From: Gammaproteobacteria bacterium
Lineage (GTDB): Bacteria; Pseudomonadota; Gammaproteobacteria; JAPPPA01
Direction: 5' to 3'
DNA length: 64,000 bases
Assembly (NCBI GenBank): GCA_030425645.1
Contig: JAUHZK010000003.1
Coordinates: 124,001 to 188,000, forward strand
Shown in pieces: positions 16,575-25,923 of this stretch; within the stretch, counting starts at the first letter, position 1, and each line of letters opens with the position of its first letter. The notes under the pieces are model-generated. The model made no database searches. It saw only the letters and a list, made by a program, of their open reading frames with translations, and had not been told where the DNA came from. The translations under genes were made by a program, and so were the position numbers.

Positions 16575-18944
16575 TTGAGCGATTACGTTATTTGGTTTGA
16601 CCAGCTTGGTATGAACGATGTTGAGCGAGTAGGCGGTAAAAATGCCTCGCTTGGCGAAATGATTTCTAACTTAGCCAATGTTGGCGTTTCGGTACCGGGC
16701 GGTTTCGCTACGACCGCAGATGCTTATCGGGACTTTCTTGCCCACGAAGGCTTAGCCGACCGCATTAACGCTGAGCTAGACCAGCTAGACGTTGATGACG
16801 TAAACGCCCTAGCTGAAAGTGGCGCCAAGATCCGACAGTGGATCGTAGACACCCCATTCCCAGCCAAGTTGGAAGAAGATGTTCGCAGCGCTTGGGCGAA
16901 ACTATCTGACGGCATCGACATTTCTGTTGCTGTGCGCTCTTCAGCCACCGCCGAAGATTTACCCGACGCGTCTTTCGCGGGTCAGCAAGAAACCTTCTTA
17001 AACATCCGCGGCCTCGACAACGTCATGATCGCGATTAAAGAAGTATTTGCTTCACTATTTAATGATCGCGCCATTTCTTACCGCGAACACCAAGGCTTTG
17101 AGCACAGCTTGGTTGCCCTTTCTGCTGGCATCCAACGGATGGTGCGTTCAGACCTTGCTTCTTCTGGCGTATTGTTCACGCTAGACACCGAATCAGGTTT
17201 CCGCGACGCCGTGTTCGTTACCTCAAGCGTTGGCTTGGGCGAAATGGTAGTACAGGGTGCTGTAAACCCAGACGAATTCTACGTACACAAGCCAACCCTT
17301 CGCGCTGGCCGCCCTGCGGTGCTGCGTCGCACCTTGGGTAGCAAAATGCTGAAGATGGTATTCAGCAATGATGCCAGCGCCGGTAATTCAGTTGAAACCA
17401 TCGATGTACCAGAAGACGACCGCAACCGCTTCTCTATCACCGATGCCGAAGTGACCGAGCTAGCTAAGCAAGCGCTGATTATTGAAGAACACTACGGCCG
17501 CCCAATGGATATTGAGTGGGCCAAAGACGGCATGGACGGCAAGCTGTACATCGTACAAGCCCGCCCAGAAACCGTGCAAAGCCAAGCCAGCGGCCAAAGC
17601 TTGGAGCGTTACAACCTAGCCGAGCACAGCAACAAGATGATTGCGGCTGGCCGTGCGATTGGTCAGAAGATCGGCGCAGGTAAAGTACGCGTACTGAACA
17701 ACTTGGACGAAATGGACAAAGTTCAGAAAGGCGACGTACTGGTTACCGATATGACCGATCCAGATTGGGAACCAATCATGAAGCGCGCTAGCGCGATTGT
17801 GACCAACCGTGGTGGCCGCACCTGCCACGCTGCGATTATTGCGCGTGAGCTAGGCATTCCTGCAGTGGTTGGTTGTGGCGACGCCACCGACACCATCGCT
17901 GATGGCGTTGAAGTCACCGTATCTTGCGCCGAAGGCGACACCGGCATGATTTACGAAGGCATTATCGACTTCGAAGTTCAGAACATTCAGCTGGACAACA
18001 TGCCTGACATTCCTGTGAAGATCATGATGAACGTCGGCAACCCAGACCGTGCCTTCGACTTCGCCAGCCTGCCGCATAAAGGTGTAGGTCTTGCGCGTCT
18101 AGAATTCATCATTAACCGCATGATCGGCGTGCACCCGAAAGCGTTAATTGAGTTCGATCAACAAGCGCCTGCGCTACAAGCTCAAATTAAAGAAGCCATG
18201 GCTGGCTACGACGATCCGGTTGAGTTCTACATTGAACGTATCCGTGAAGGCGTTAGCACCATCGCCGCGGCTTACTACCCTGAGCCTGTGATTGTGCGTA
18301 TGTCTGACTTTAAGTCGAACGAATACCACAACCTCATCGGCGGCCCGAACTACGAGCCAAACGAAGAAAACCCAATGATCGGCTACCGTGGTACTAGCCG
18401 CTACATCAGCGAATTCTTCCGTGAGTGCTGGGAGCTTGAGTGTAAAGCGCTTAAACGCGTACGCGACGACATGGGCCTGACCAATGTACAAGTCATGGTG
18501 CCATTCGTTCGTACTCTTGATGGCGCTGCTAAAGTGGTTGAGCTTCTAGCTGAAAACGGCCTTAAGCGTGGCGAGAACGACCTGAAAGTGATGATGATGT
18601 GCGAACTGCCATCTAACGCAGTTCTAGCTGAAGAGTTCCTAGAATACTTCGACGGCTTCTCAATCGGCTCTAACGATTTGACCCAGCTAACCCTAGGTCT
18701 AGACCGTGACTCTGGCCTAATCGCTCACCTCTTCGACGAGCGCGACCCTGCGGTTAAGAAGCTACTACATATGGCTATCCAAGCCTGTAAGAAGCAAGGC
18801 AAGTACGTCGGTATCTGCGGCCAAGGCCCATCAGACCACCCTGACCTAGCTAAGTGGCTATTGGATGAAGGTATTGAGTCTATGTCTCTTAACCCCGACA
18901 CCGTGGTTGAGACTTGGATGTACCTAGCGGGCGAGAAGGTTTAA
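16575..18944 (+). CDS. ppsA: Phosphoenolpyruvate synthase
   Basis: About 789 residues. It converts pyruvate, ATP and water to PEP, AMP and phosphate in gluconeogenesis. An N-terminal PEP-utilising/pyruvate-binding domain has [11 protein letters not shown] and [20 protein letters not shown]. The swivelling domain holds the phosphohistidine loop [21 protein letters not shown], in which the threonine before C-H is the PpsR target. The C-terminal TIM barrel has [15 protein letters not shown] and the GICGQGPSD segment with the catalytic cysteine. The start is taken at the TTG (see the ribosome-binding site). Transcribed divergently from ppsR and ended by a strong hairpin terminator. Confidence 0.96.
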   Translation: MSDYVIWFDQLGMNDVERVGGKNASLGEMISNLANVGVSVPGGFATTADAYRDFLAHEGLADRINAELDQLDVDDVNALAESGAKIRQWIVDTPFPAKLEEDVRSAWAKLSDGIDISVAVRSSATAEDLPDASFAGQQETFLNIRGLDNVMIAIKEVFASLFNDRAISYREHQGFEHSLVALSAGIQRMVRSDLASSGVLFTLDTESGFRDAVFVTSSVGLGEMVVQGAVNPDEFYVHKPTLRAGRPAVLRRTLGSKMLKMVFSNDASAGNSVETIDVPEDDRNRFSITDAEVTELAKQALIIEEHYGRPMDIEWAKDGMDGKLYIVQARPETVQSQASGQSLERYNLAEHSNKMIAAGRAIGQKIGAGKVRVLNNLDEMDKVQKGDVLVTDMTDPDWEPIMKRASAIVTNRGGRTCHAAIIARELGIPAVVGCGDATDTIADGVEVTVSCAEGDTGMIYEGIIDFEVQNIQLDNMPDIPVKIMMNVGNPDRAFDFASLPHKGVGLARLEFIINRMIGVHPKALIEFDQQAPALQAQIKEAMAGYDDPVEFYIERIREGVSTIAAAYYPEPVIVRMSDFKSNEYHNLIGGPNYEPNEENPMIGYRGTSRYISEFFRECWELECKALKRVRDDMGLTNVQVMVPFVRTLDGAAKVVELLAENGLKRGENDLKVMMMCELPSNAVLAEEFLEYFDGFSIGSNDLTQLTLGLDRDSGLIAHLFDERDPAVKKLLHMAIQACKKQGKYVGICGQGPSDHPDLAKWLLDEGIESMSLNPDTVVETWMYLAGEKV

Positions 18945-18960
18945 CGACCCTCTCCACCCC

Positions 18961-18994
18961 ACAAAAAAGCCCGGTTAAAACCGGGCTTTTTTGT
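18961..18994 (+). terminator. Bidirectional rho-independent terminator between ppsA and the SDR gene
   Basis: GCCCGGT/ACCGGGC stem with A-run on the left and T-run on the right, so it can stop ppsA transcription and also transcription from the minus-strand gene at 19008. Confidence 0.9.
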
Positions 18995-19007
18995 GCGCGT
19001 AGCATTT

Positions 19008-19967
19008 TTAACTAGCTCTTTTAAACTGCTTTTTGTCGCGGTAATAAGCCAAAGCCTGTTCAATGTTGTACTTCGGCTGCCAACCAAAGGTATCAGCAAA
19101 CTTACTGCCATCAATCACCACTGGGTATTTCATATAAGGCACCAAGTAGCGTGGAAAGGCGTTTAACCCAAGCTTAGGCGACAAGTCCGCAATTAAATTG
19201 GTTAAGCCGGGCGGAATCGACGGCACCGGAATCATGTTGCAACCGGCCATACGCAGCGCATCTTGGTAGCCAGCCCAATCTTCAGCGGCGACATTGTAAA
19301 TACCCGGCTTATTGCCTTTAAACGAGGCAATCACCGCGTCAGCCATATCCTCTACCTGCACAAACTGCATCATTGGGTTAAAGCCCAACAAATACGGCGT
19401 TGCTTCACGCGAGAGCTGCAGGCTCAAACCGTTTTGGGTATGTGGGCCAACAATGTTGGCCGGACGCAGAATCGTAATATGCAGTTCTGGATACTGGAAC
19501 ATATGAATGTGAGCTAGGTTCTCTAGCTCAACCATATCAATCAGGTTCTTATCCAATACTGAGGCCTTCAGCGGCGCTTCTTCATCCAGCAAAGCTGGGT
19601 TGTAAGCACTGGCGCCATACACAAAGTAGGTCGACAGAATCACCATTTGCTTAACGCCATACTTGCGCGACAGCTCTAACAGTTTACGTGTGCCATCTAC
19701 ATTTGAGGCATAGCGGCGGTTAGCCTTGCGATCTTGCGTGGTGGTAATGCGGCCCAGGTGTAATACCGCTTGGATTTTGTGATTGCGGAATACGTCTTCA
19801 AATCCACGCTTGGTAATATCGACCCGATACGATGTCACGCGCTCACGGTTATCCAATTCCAAGGCATCACGAAAATAACAAGCGACAACACTATGACCGG
19901 CGTCACGCAGTTGGTCGATAACATGTTTTGCCAATGTGCCAGCGGCACCGGTTACCATAATTTCCAT
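19008..19967 (-). CDS. Atypical NAD(P)-binding SDR/epimerase-like protein
   Basis: 319 residues. The N-terminal Rossmann motif VTGAAGTLAKHV is clear, and LSTYFVYGASAYNP corresponds to the catalytic serine/threonine strand of extended SDRs. The Y-x3-K pair expected ~25 residues later is absent: that stretch reads VLDKNLIDMVELENLA. It may therefore be an atypical SDR that binds nucleotide without classical catalysis, or use other residues. Its ATG overlaps the stop of the upstream acyltransferase by one base (TAATG), so the two are coupled. A role in lipid or surface metabolism is inferred only from that partner. Confidence 0.8.
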   Translation of the reverse strand: MEIMVTGAAGTLAKHVIDQLRDAGHSVVACYFRDALELDNRERVTSYRVDITKRGFEDVFRNHKIQAVLHLGRITTTQDRKANRRYASNVDGTRKLLELSRKYGVKQMVILSTYFVYGASAYNPALLDEEAPLKASVLDKNLIDMVELENLAHIHMFQYPELHITILRPANIVGPHTQNGLSLQLSREATPYLLGFNPMMQFVQVEDMADAVIASFKGNKPGIYNVAAEDWAGYQDALRMAGCNMIPVPSIPPGLTNLIADLSPKLGLNAFPRYLVPYMKYPVVIDGSKFADTFGWQPKYNIEQALAYYRDKKQFKRAS

Positions 19968-20782
19968 TAGAAAATAGACTCCCGTTCTTTCAATCCTTTG
20001 TCGATCAGCTTGGCAATTTCAGCCTTAACCTGCTCTACACGCTCGGTCATCTCGTCTTCGCTAGCGTCATCGTTGGGGAAATAAATTGGCTCACCAAAAT
20101 TCAGGTGGAATTTAGCTGGCAGCGGAAACGGCGGCGAAACTGGGATATAAGGCACACCCAGCAGCTTAGCCAGCGGCTTCAAATTAGCCACTGCCGGCAT
20201 CGTTTCTTCTGAACCCACCACACCAACCGGAATAATCGGCGCGTCATACTGCATCGCTAGGCGTACAAAGCCGTTGCCGAAACGTTTCAGCTGATAGGCG
20301 TCTTTATACATTTTGCCGGAACCGCGAACGCCCTCTGGAAAGACGATAACGACCTCATCACGTTCTAGCATTTTCTCGCAATTGACCGGGTCTCCGATCA
20401 CCGCGCCAACGCTGTTCAGCCAGTTGCCAATAACAGGCACTGTTGGAAAGAAACGCTCAATCATGGCACGGGCAAAGCGCGGGCTTTTTTCGCGCATCGC
20501 CAAGGCCATGCCTATCATTAAGCCGTCCATAGGCAACTGGCCAGCATGATTAGCAATCACTAGCGCACGGCCTTTGGCAGGCACATTTTCAATGCCCTTA
20601 GACTCCACCCGGAAATACTGATCGTGAATCCAGCGAAACGCCGCCATGGCAGCCTTGGCGTTTTCTAGTTTAAACCCCCAAGGGTCATAACCCGCGTCAC
20701 CTACTGGCTTTTCGACTTTATCAAAATGCGCTTTTAGCTCTGGCGGCACCAGCAGCTCTGTCAGTTTGGACTGCAAGCCCAT
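19967..20782 (-). CDS. PlsC-like lysophospholipid acyltransferase
   Basis: 271 residues. It contains ANHAGQLPMDG, the motif I histidine-aspartate of glycerolipid acyltransferases in the longer-spaced variant found in this subfamily, and FPEGVRGSGK, the motif III that binds the phosphate. No clear membrane-spanning helix, so a peripheral inner-membrane enzyme is likely. It transfers an acyl chain to a lysophospholipid or similar acceptor. Coupled with the downstream SDR. The exact acceptor is unknown. Confidence 0.82.
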   Translation of the reverse strand: MGLQSKLTELLVPPELKAHFDKVEKPVGDAGYDPWGFKLENAKAAMAAFRWIHDQYFRVESKGIENVPAKGRALVIANHAGQLPMDGLMIGMALAMREKSPRFARAMIERFFPTVPVIGNWLNSVGAVIGDPVNCEKMLERDEVVIVFPEGVRGSGKMYKDAYQLKRFGNGFVRLAMQYDAPIIPVGVVGSEETMPAVANLKPLAKLLGVPYIPVSPPFPLPAKFHLNFGEPIYFPNDDASEDEMTERVEQVKAEIAKLIDKGLKERESIF

Positions 20783-20849
20783 GAAACTCTCCCAAAAACG
20801 TCAGCAGCAGTTTAGCGTGACGTTGTAACAACTCTGTTACAGAAGAATA

Positions 20850-22370
20850 TCACGCCGTTGGTTTAGCTTGCTCCACATCCGGCCAGAGCTGGTCCAAGCG
20901 GATCGATTTGCCATGCTCAATTACCACTCGCGCGTGCTTGCGGCCAAGTGCCCGCGGCTCCTTAACGCCACAAGAGTGAGCAATGATGCCAACTTCCTTT
21001 TCTAGATTTTTAGCATAGTCGGCCACCCGCACCGCCTTACTTTTTGGCTCCAAGCCTTTCTGCAATTTGGGGTTATGGGTGGTGATGCCCGTCGGGCAGG
21101 TATTTTTGTTACAAGCCAAGGCTTGAATGCAGCCCAGTGAAAACATAAAACCGCGCCCGGTGACGGTGAAATCGGCGCCAACACATAGCGCCCAAGCAAC
21201 GTCCGCAGGGGTAATCAACTTACCTGAGGCGATAACCCGCACACGCTTCTTCAAGCCGTACTCGTTTAGTTTGTCCACCAAAATTGGCAGGCTTTCTCGC
21301 AGCGGTAAACCAACATCATCCATCAACGGCATCGGCGCAGCACCAGTACCGCCATCGCAAGAATCCACCGTAATAAAGTCGGGCGAGCTTTCCTTGCCGC
21401 GAGCCAGAATCTCAGCAAACAACTCATCTAAAAATTCCGGCCCACCCAAGACCGCTTTAAACCCAACCGGCTTGCCAGTGACCTTACGAATGCGAGCAAT
21501 CATGTCCAACAAGTCACCAACGCATTTAATTTCGCGGTGTCGATTAGGGCTAATCGAGTCTTCACCTACCGGAATACCGCGCATTTCGGCCACATCTTCC
21601 GAAACCTTTTCCCCCGGCAAAATACCGCCCTTGCCCGGCTTGGCCCCCTGACTAATTTTGATCTCGAACATCCGCACTTGCTTGTTAAGTGCGACTTTCA
21701 ATAACTTCTCGTCAGACAAATTCCCGTTTTGATCCCGCACGCCGTACTTCGCGGTACCAATCTGCACCACCACATCACAGCCGCCCTTTAGGTGATACGG
21801 CGTTAAGCCACCCTCACCGGTGTTCAGCCACATGCCTGCTTTACGCGCGCCATTCGCCAAAGCCTGTACAGCGGGTTTAGACAAGGCGCCATAACTCATG
21901 CCGGAGATATGCACAATATTACGGGTGTGGAATGGTTTCTCGCAGTGCGGACCAATAATGATGTCTTGTGCGGCAACGCCATCTTCCGACAGTGTCGGAA
22001 ATGCGGTGGGGGCAAATATCACCGAACCTTCTACGCGTAAATCACGTGTTGAGCCAAACGGCACCGTGTTATCAATATTTTTTGCCGCGCGGTAAGCCCA
22101 AGAACGCTGCGCCCGATTAAATGGCAGCTCTTCACGATCCATGGCAAAGAAATATTGGCGAAAAAATTCGCCCATATGCTCAAAGAAGTAACGAAAGCGT
22201 CCCACCACAGGGTAATTTCGTCGAATCGCCTGGGTTGTTTGCAGCCGATCCAGTACATACAGCACCACCACGGCAACCACCGCCAACCCCAAAGCGAGCA
22301 CGAAAAACAACGCCATCCATTCCAAAATTGCGTTAGCGAGCTGCCCCAAACTCAGGCTAGAATTTTCCAT
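20850..22370 (-). CDS. Membrane-anchored FMN-binding glutamate synthase-like protein
   Basis: About 506 residues from the ATG at 22370, chosen because AAGGAG lies 7 nt upstream. A hydrophobic helix at ~16-40 of this start anchors the protein. The rest is the glutamate synthase central barrel (PF01645): ISGMSYGALSKPAVQAL, TGEGGLTPYH, ISQGAKPGKGG, and a cysteine cluster ACNKNTCPTGI as in the 3Fe-4S site. No amidotransferase domain is present, so it cannot use glutamine alone. Stand-alone proteins of this kind are common in marine bacteria and their reaction is not settled. Confidence 0.85.
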   Translation of the reverse strand: MENSSLSLGQLANAILEWMALFFVLALGLAVVAVVVLYVLDRLQTTQAIRRNYPVVGRFRYFFEHMGEFFRQYFFAMDREELPFNRAQRSWAYRAAKNIDNTVPFGSTRDLRVEGSVIFAPTAFPTLSEDGVAAQDIIIGPHCEKPFHTRNIVHISGMSYGALSKPAVQALANGARKAGMWLNTGEGGLTPYHLKGGCDVVVQIGTAKYGVRDQNGNLSDEKLLKVALNKQVRMFEIKISQGAKPGKGGILPGEKVSEDVAEMRGIPVGEDSISPNRHREIKCVGDLLDMIARIRKVTGKPVGFKAVLGGPEFLDELFAEILARGKESSPDFITVDSCDGGTGAAPMPLMDDVGLPLRESLPILVDKLNEYGLKKRVRVIASGKLITPADVAWALCVGADFTVTGRGFMFSLGCIQALACNKNTCPTGITTHNPKLQKGLEPKSKAVRVADYAKNLEKEVGIIAHSCGVKEPRALGRKHARVVIEHGKSIRLDQLWPDVEQAKPTA

Positions 22371-22447
22371 GCTTGACTCCTTCCACGCCGCGTTTGCCGC
22401 GGCCATTGTTATATCCACAGTGTGGATATGCAGGCCCGCAAGTCAAG

Positions 22448-24187
22448 CTAGGCTGCCATTAAGGCAACTAAATCCGCTTCAGCCAATGGCTCGCTAAAGA
22501 GAAAACCCTGCATTTTGTCGCAACCCAAACGCCGTAAAATAGCGTGCTGCTCTCGGGTTTCAACACCCTCAGCCACAATCGATGCGCCGAGCTTTTTAGC
22601 CAGTTCCACCATGGTTTCAACGATGCTCTCGTTGCGCTGGTTGTGGCCCAGTTTGGCAACAAAACTTCTGTCGATCTTCAATGTGTCGAACTCAAAATCG
22701 GGCAAATATCCCAAGCTGCTATAACGCTGCCCAAAGTCATCTAACGCCGTTGAAACACCCTGCTCATTTAGCTGCTCAACCATTGACGCTAATCGATCAA
22801 AATCACGTACAAAGGCATTTTCTGTGAGTTCAAGCTCAAGATGACCAGCCACATGCTCAACCGTCTGCAGCAATTTGGCGATGCCGCTGACAAAGCGGTT
22901 ATCTAAAAACTGTAGCGCAGATACGTTGACTGACAGCGTGAAGTCTTCAGTTAGCAAGCCGCTCTCGCCCCAGCGGCGATAGTCAGTCAACGCTGTTTTC
23001 AGCACCCACTGGCCGAACTCTCTAATCAAGCCATGGGTTTCTGCAATATCGACGAACAACTCTGGCGACAACTGCCCGTGCCGAGGATGATCCCACCGCG
23101 CCAGCGCCTCAACGCCTATCACCTGCTCACCGGCCTGGTCCCAAATGGGTTGATACACCAAACCAAGCTCTTTACGCCCCATTGCCAGCCTTAGCTCGCG
23201 CGCCAGCCGCAATTCATCAACACGACGATGGGCATCACTACTGGTGTAGGGGCGAACCGTATCTTTCTGCTTGCGCTTACCCACTTCCACCGCCATTTCG
23301 GCATGGTGGATCAGTTGGTAATGATCTTCAGCCTCATCGGGGAAACTAGCGACGCCCATTGAGGCGGTGGTGACATACGGGTCAACGCAACCGCGCTCAC
23401 GCAAAGCAGCGCCGATCTCTTCGGCGATATTAAGCGCCGGCGCCATCGCCAACCCCGGTAAAGCGACCAAAAACTCATCGCCGCCATAGCGGCATAACAG
23501 CTGCCCCATCGCCAGCTGTGAAGCAATCACGTTAGCGCTGCTTTTCAACGTGTGATTACCAACCGCATGGCTGTAGCAGTTGTTGATTTCCTTAAGGCCA
23601 TCAAGGTCAATGTAGAGCAAAGAAACAGGCTGTTTCGAAAGCGCAGCCTCGTTAACCAAATCTTCTAGAAGATGTTCAAAATGATGACGACCAGCAAGTT
23701 CGGTCAAGGGATCGAACTTAGCTGTCTGCAACAGACGCTGCTCTTTTTTATATCGGTTTAAGGAAAAACGAATGGCGCGATCGAGGTAGGCTGCATCGAG
23801 GTTCTTTTTAGAGACAAAGTCACTTACCCCCATTTGCATGGCGGCTTGGCTAATGCCGTACTCATCATGCACCGTCACTAAAATCACAGGGCCGCTCAAA
23901 GTTTCGGGATCAATACCGGCCAAGACGTCCAAGCCGGTGCACTCACGCAACTCATAGTCCAATAAACAGACATCAAACGGCTTTTTCAGTGCCGCCGCTG
24001 CCTCGTCGGCGGCGCTAATACTTTTGACCTCATAGCCATTATTGGACTCTTGTAGCAATTGCGTAATGCGCAGCTGCGCAGAGGGGCTGTCATCAATTAA
24101 CAGCACCAAAGGCTTATTCGATTTTTCGTCGTTACTAGGAGCAAGGGAGTCGTTCTCAGACACGCATTGCTCGGTAAAATCAGCCAT
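22448..24187 (-). CDS. Response regulator with GGDEF and EAL domains
   Basis: About 579 residues from the ATG at 24187 (an upstream start at 24271 would add 28 unlikely residues). REC domain at ~25-150 with LLIDDSPSAQ and the phospho-acceptor aspartate in CLLDYEL (D77), then GGDEF (RYGGDEFLVAL) and EAL (EALARW, ELTENAF, ALDDFG). No RxxD before GGDEF. The loop after DDFG reads QRYSSLGYL where TGYSSL is usual, but the metal-binding aspartates are kept. It can therefore make or break cyclic-di-GMP, and which activity dominates is not decided by sequence. No sensor kinase lies next to it. Confidence 0.88.
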   Translation of the reverse strand: MADFTEQCVSENDSLAPSNDEKSNKPLVLLIDDSPSAQLRITQLLQESNNGYEVKSISAADEAAAALKKPFDVCLLDYELRECTGLDVLAGIDPETLSGPVILVTVHDEYGISQAAMQMGVSDFVSKKNLDAAYLDRAIRFSLNRYKKEQRLLQTAKFDPLTELAGRHHFEHLLEDLVNEAALSKQPVSLLYIDLDGLKEINNCYSHAVGNHTLKSSANVIASQLAMGQLLCRYGGDEFLVALPGLAMAPALNIAEEIGAALRERGCVDPYVTTASMGVASFPDEAEDHYQLIHHAEMAVEVGKRKQKDTVRPYTSSDAHRRVDELRLARELRLAMGRKELGLVYQPIWDQAGEQVIGVEALARWDHPRHGQLSPELFVDIAETHGLIREFGQWVLKTALTDYRRWGESGLLTEDFTLSVNVSALQFLDNRFVSGIAKLLQTVEHVAGHLELELTENAFVRDFDRLASMVEQLNEQGVSTALDDFGQRYSSLGYLPDFEFDTLKIDRSFVAKLGHNQRNESIVETMVELAKKLGASIVAEGVETREQHAILRRLGCDKMQGFLFSEPLAEADLVALMAA

Positions 24188-24325
24188 CACTGCGCACCAC
24201 CATACAACGCTGTGCTCGCAAGTACCCCACTGGTATTTTCGAGCTTCGTCGTAAGTATAGTTAATTACCATCCGTTCGGTATGCTGTCGAAATATATCAT
24301 TCCGAGATAGGTATAGAAACTATTT

Positions 24326-25903
24326 TTAGTTAGCGGGATAGCCGGTAATTTGTCGAATGCGCTTGTATAAAGGCTGCAGCTGTTTATACATTTTTTGGTA
24401 GACGTCTTTGTACAGTTGGTCGTACAACTGACTAGCCTGCGGCTGAGGTTCAAAAATATCGCCTACCCGCGTCATTTTTGAGACCGCCGTCTCAAAGTCT
24501 GGCTGCAAGCCCAGCCCAACGGCGACGTTAATGGCCGCGCCCAAACCTGAGGTTTCGAAGGTATGCGGCCGGCAGGCCGGCAAATTGAAAATATCTGCGG
24601 TTAGCTGCATCGCAGCATCAGACTGCGAGCCACCACCGGAAACTCTGAGCGTATCAATCTTCACTTTACGCGCGCGCTCTAGCTGTTCACGCCCGTCACG
24701 GAGACCGTAAGCCAAACCTTCCAAAATAGCGCGGTAAACATGGCCGCGCGTATGGGCGTCGCCAAAACCAATAATGGCTCCCTTGGCCTCTGGCCCTGGG
24801 TCACGGACGCCAGGGTTCCAGTAAGGTTGCAGCATCAAACCTAAAGAGCCTGCTGGCACGTCTTTAATCAGCTCGTCAAACAGCTCTTCTGGCGCGCAGC
24901 CTTCCTCTTCTGCTTTGACTTGCTCTTTAAATCCAAACTGTTCTTTAAACCAACTCACCATCCAATAACCGCGGTAGATCTGGACTTCTGAGTTATACAC
25001 GCCGGGCATCGCCGCCGGATATGGCGGAATAAAAGGCAAACGCTCAAAGTATTTCTTTGAAGCAATATTAATAGTGGCCGTCGTGCCAAAGCTTAAACAG
25101 CCAATATTGGGCGTAACGCCACCCGAGCCAAGCACCTCACAGGCTTTATCTGCCGCACAGGCAATTAGCGGTAAACCTTCTGGCAACCCGGTTGCTGCCG
25201 CCGCCTCTGCCGAAATCGTTCCCAGCTGCTGACCTGGTGGCACCAAGTCCGGCAACCACTCACGCTTAACCTCCAAGCCTTGCCATTTCGGGTCGTGTTT
25301 TGGCGCCCAGCGTAGTTTTTTGTAATCAAAGGGAATATAGCCAACTTGGCTAGCAACGGAATCAACATATTCACCACATAAGTGGTGAGTGAGATAACCC
25401 GACAGCAACAGATATTTGTGGGTCTGCTGCACCACTTCAGGCTGATTTTGAGCAATCCAGTTACACTCAGCCTCGCTCATTAGGTGCTTAAAGGTATCGT
25501 CTACCCGCAGCAGCTTCAGCGCGCCGCGCAGCATAGGATTAACCCGGCGCATATTCACCTGCGCCTTGCGCTGGTCCATCCACGTCATCGCCGGACGTAA
25601 CGGTTTACCGTCTTTACCAACATTAATAAGCGTGCCGCGCTGGGTGGTTAAACCGGCACCTTTAATACGTTGTTTGTCGACGCCAGTGCTTTGCCAAAGC
25701 TTCTGACAAGCATTGATCACGCCCTGCCAATAATACTCAGGATCATTCTCTGCCCAGCCCGGATGCTCGGCGTAATAGGGGCGTAGATTCTCTTGGGCCT
25801 TAGCCACCAAATTGCCATCTAGATCAAACAGCAAAGCGCGTACGCTTTGAGTGCCGTTGTCGATGGCCAGCAATAAGTCGTCTGAAGCGGCGGTCTGAGA
25901 CAT
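24326..25903 (-). CDS. FGGY-family carbohydrate kinase
   Basis: 525 residues. The N-terminal ATPase fold begins with LLAIDNGTQSVRALLFD, a central FGTTATINIAS and a C-terminal GGGSQSDAAMQLTADIF are FGGY signatures. The family phosphorylates glycerol, xylulose, ribulose and related polyols. The neighbours (GlpD-like and alkyl-DHAP-synthase-like genes, 20 nt upstream) suggest glycerol or a related three-carbon or alkyl-glycerol substrate rather than a pentose, but this is inference. Last gene of the three-gene operon. Confidence 0.85.
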   Translation of the reverse strand: MSQTAASDDLLLAIDNGTQSVRALLFDLDGNLVAKAQENLRPYYAEHPGWAENDPEYYWQGVINACQKLWQSTGVDKQRIKGAGLTTQRGTLINVGKDGKPLRPAMTWMDQRKAQVNMRRVNPMLRGALKLLRVDDTFKHLMSEAECNWIAQNQPEVVQQTHKYLLLSGYLTHHLCGEYVDSVASQVGYIPFDYKKLRWAPKHDPKWQGLEVKREWLPDLVPPGQQLGTISAEAAAATGLPEGLPLIACAADKACEVLGSGGVTPNIGCLSFGTTATINIASKKYFERLPFIPPYPAAMPGVYNSEVQIYRGYWMVSWFKEQFGFKEQVKAEEEGCAPEELFDELIKDVPAGSLGLMLQPYWNPGVRDPGPEAKGAIIGFGDAHTRGHVYRAILEGLAYGLRDGREQLERARKVKIDTLRVSGGGSQSDAAMQLTADIFNLPACRPHTFETSGLGAAINVAVGLGLQPDFETAVSKMTRVGDIFEPQPQASQLYDQLYKDVYQKMYKQLQPLYKRIRQITGYPAN

Positions 25904-25923
25904 CTCGGTTCCCTATTCTTACT

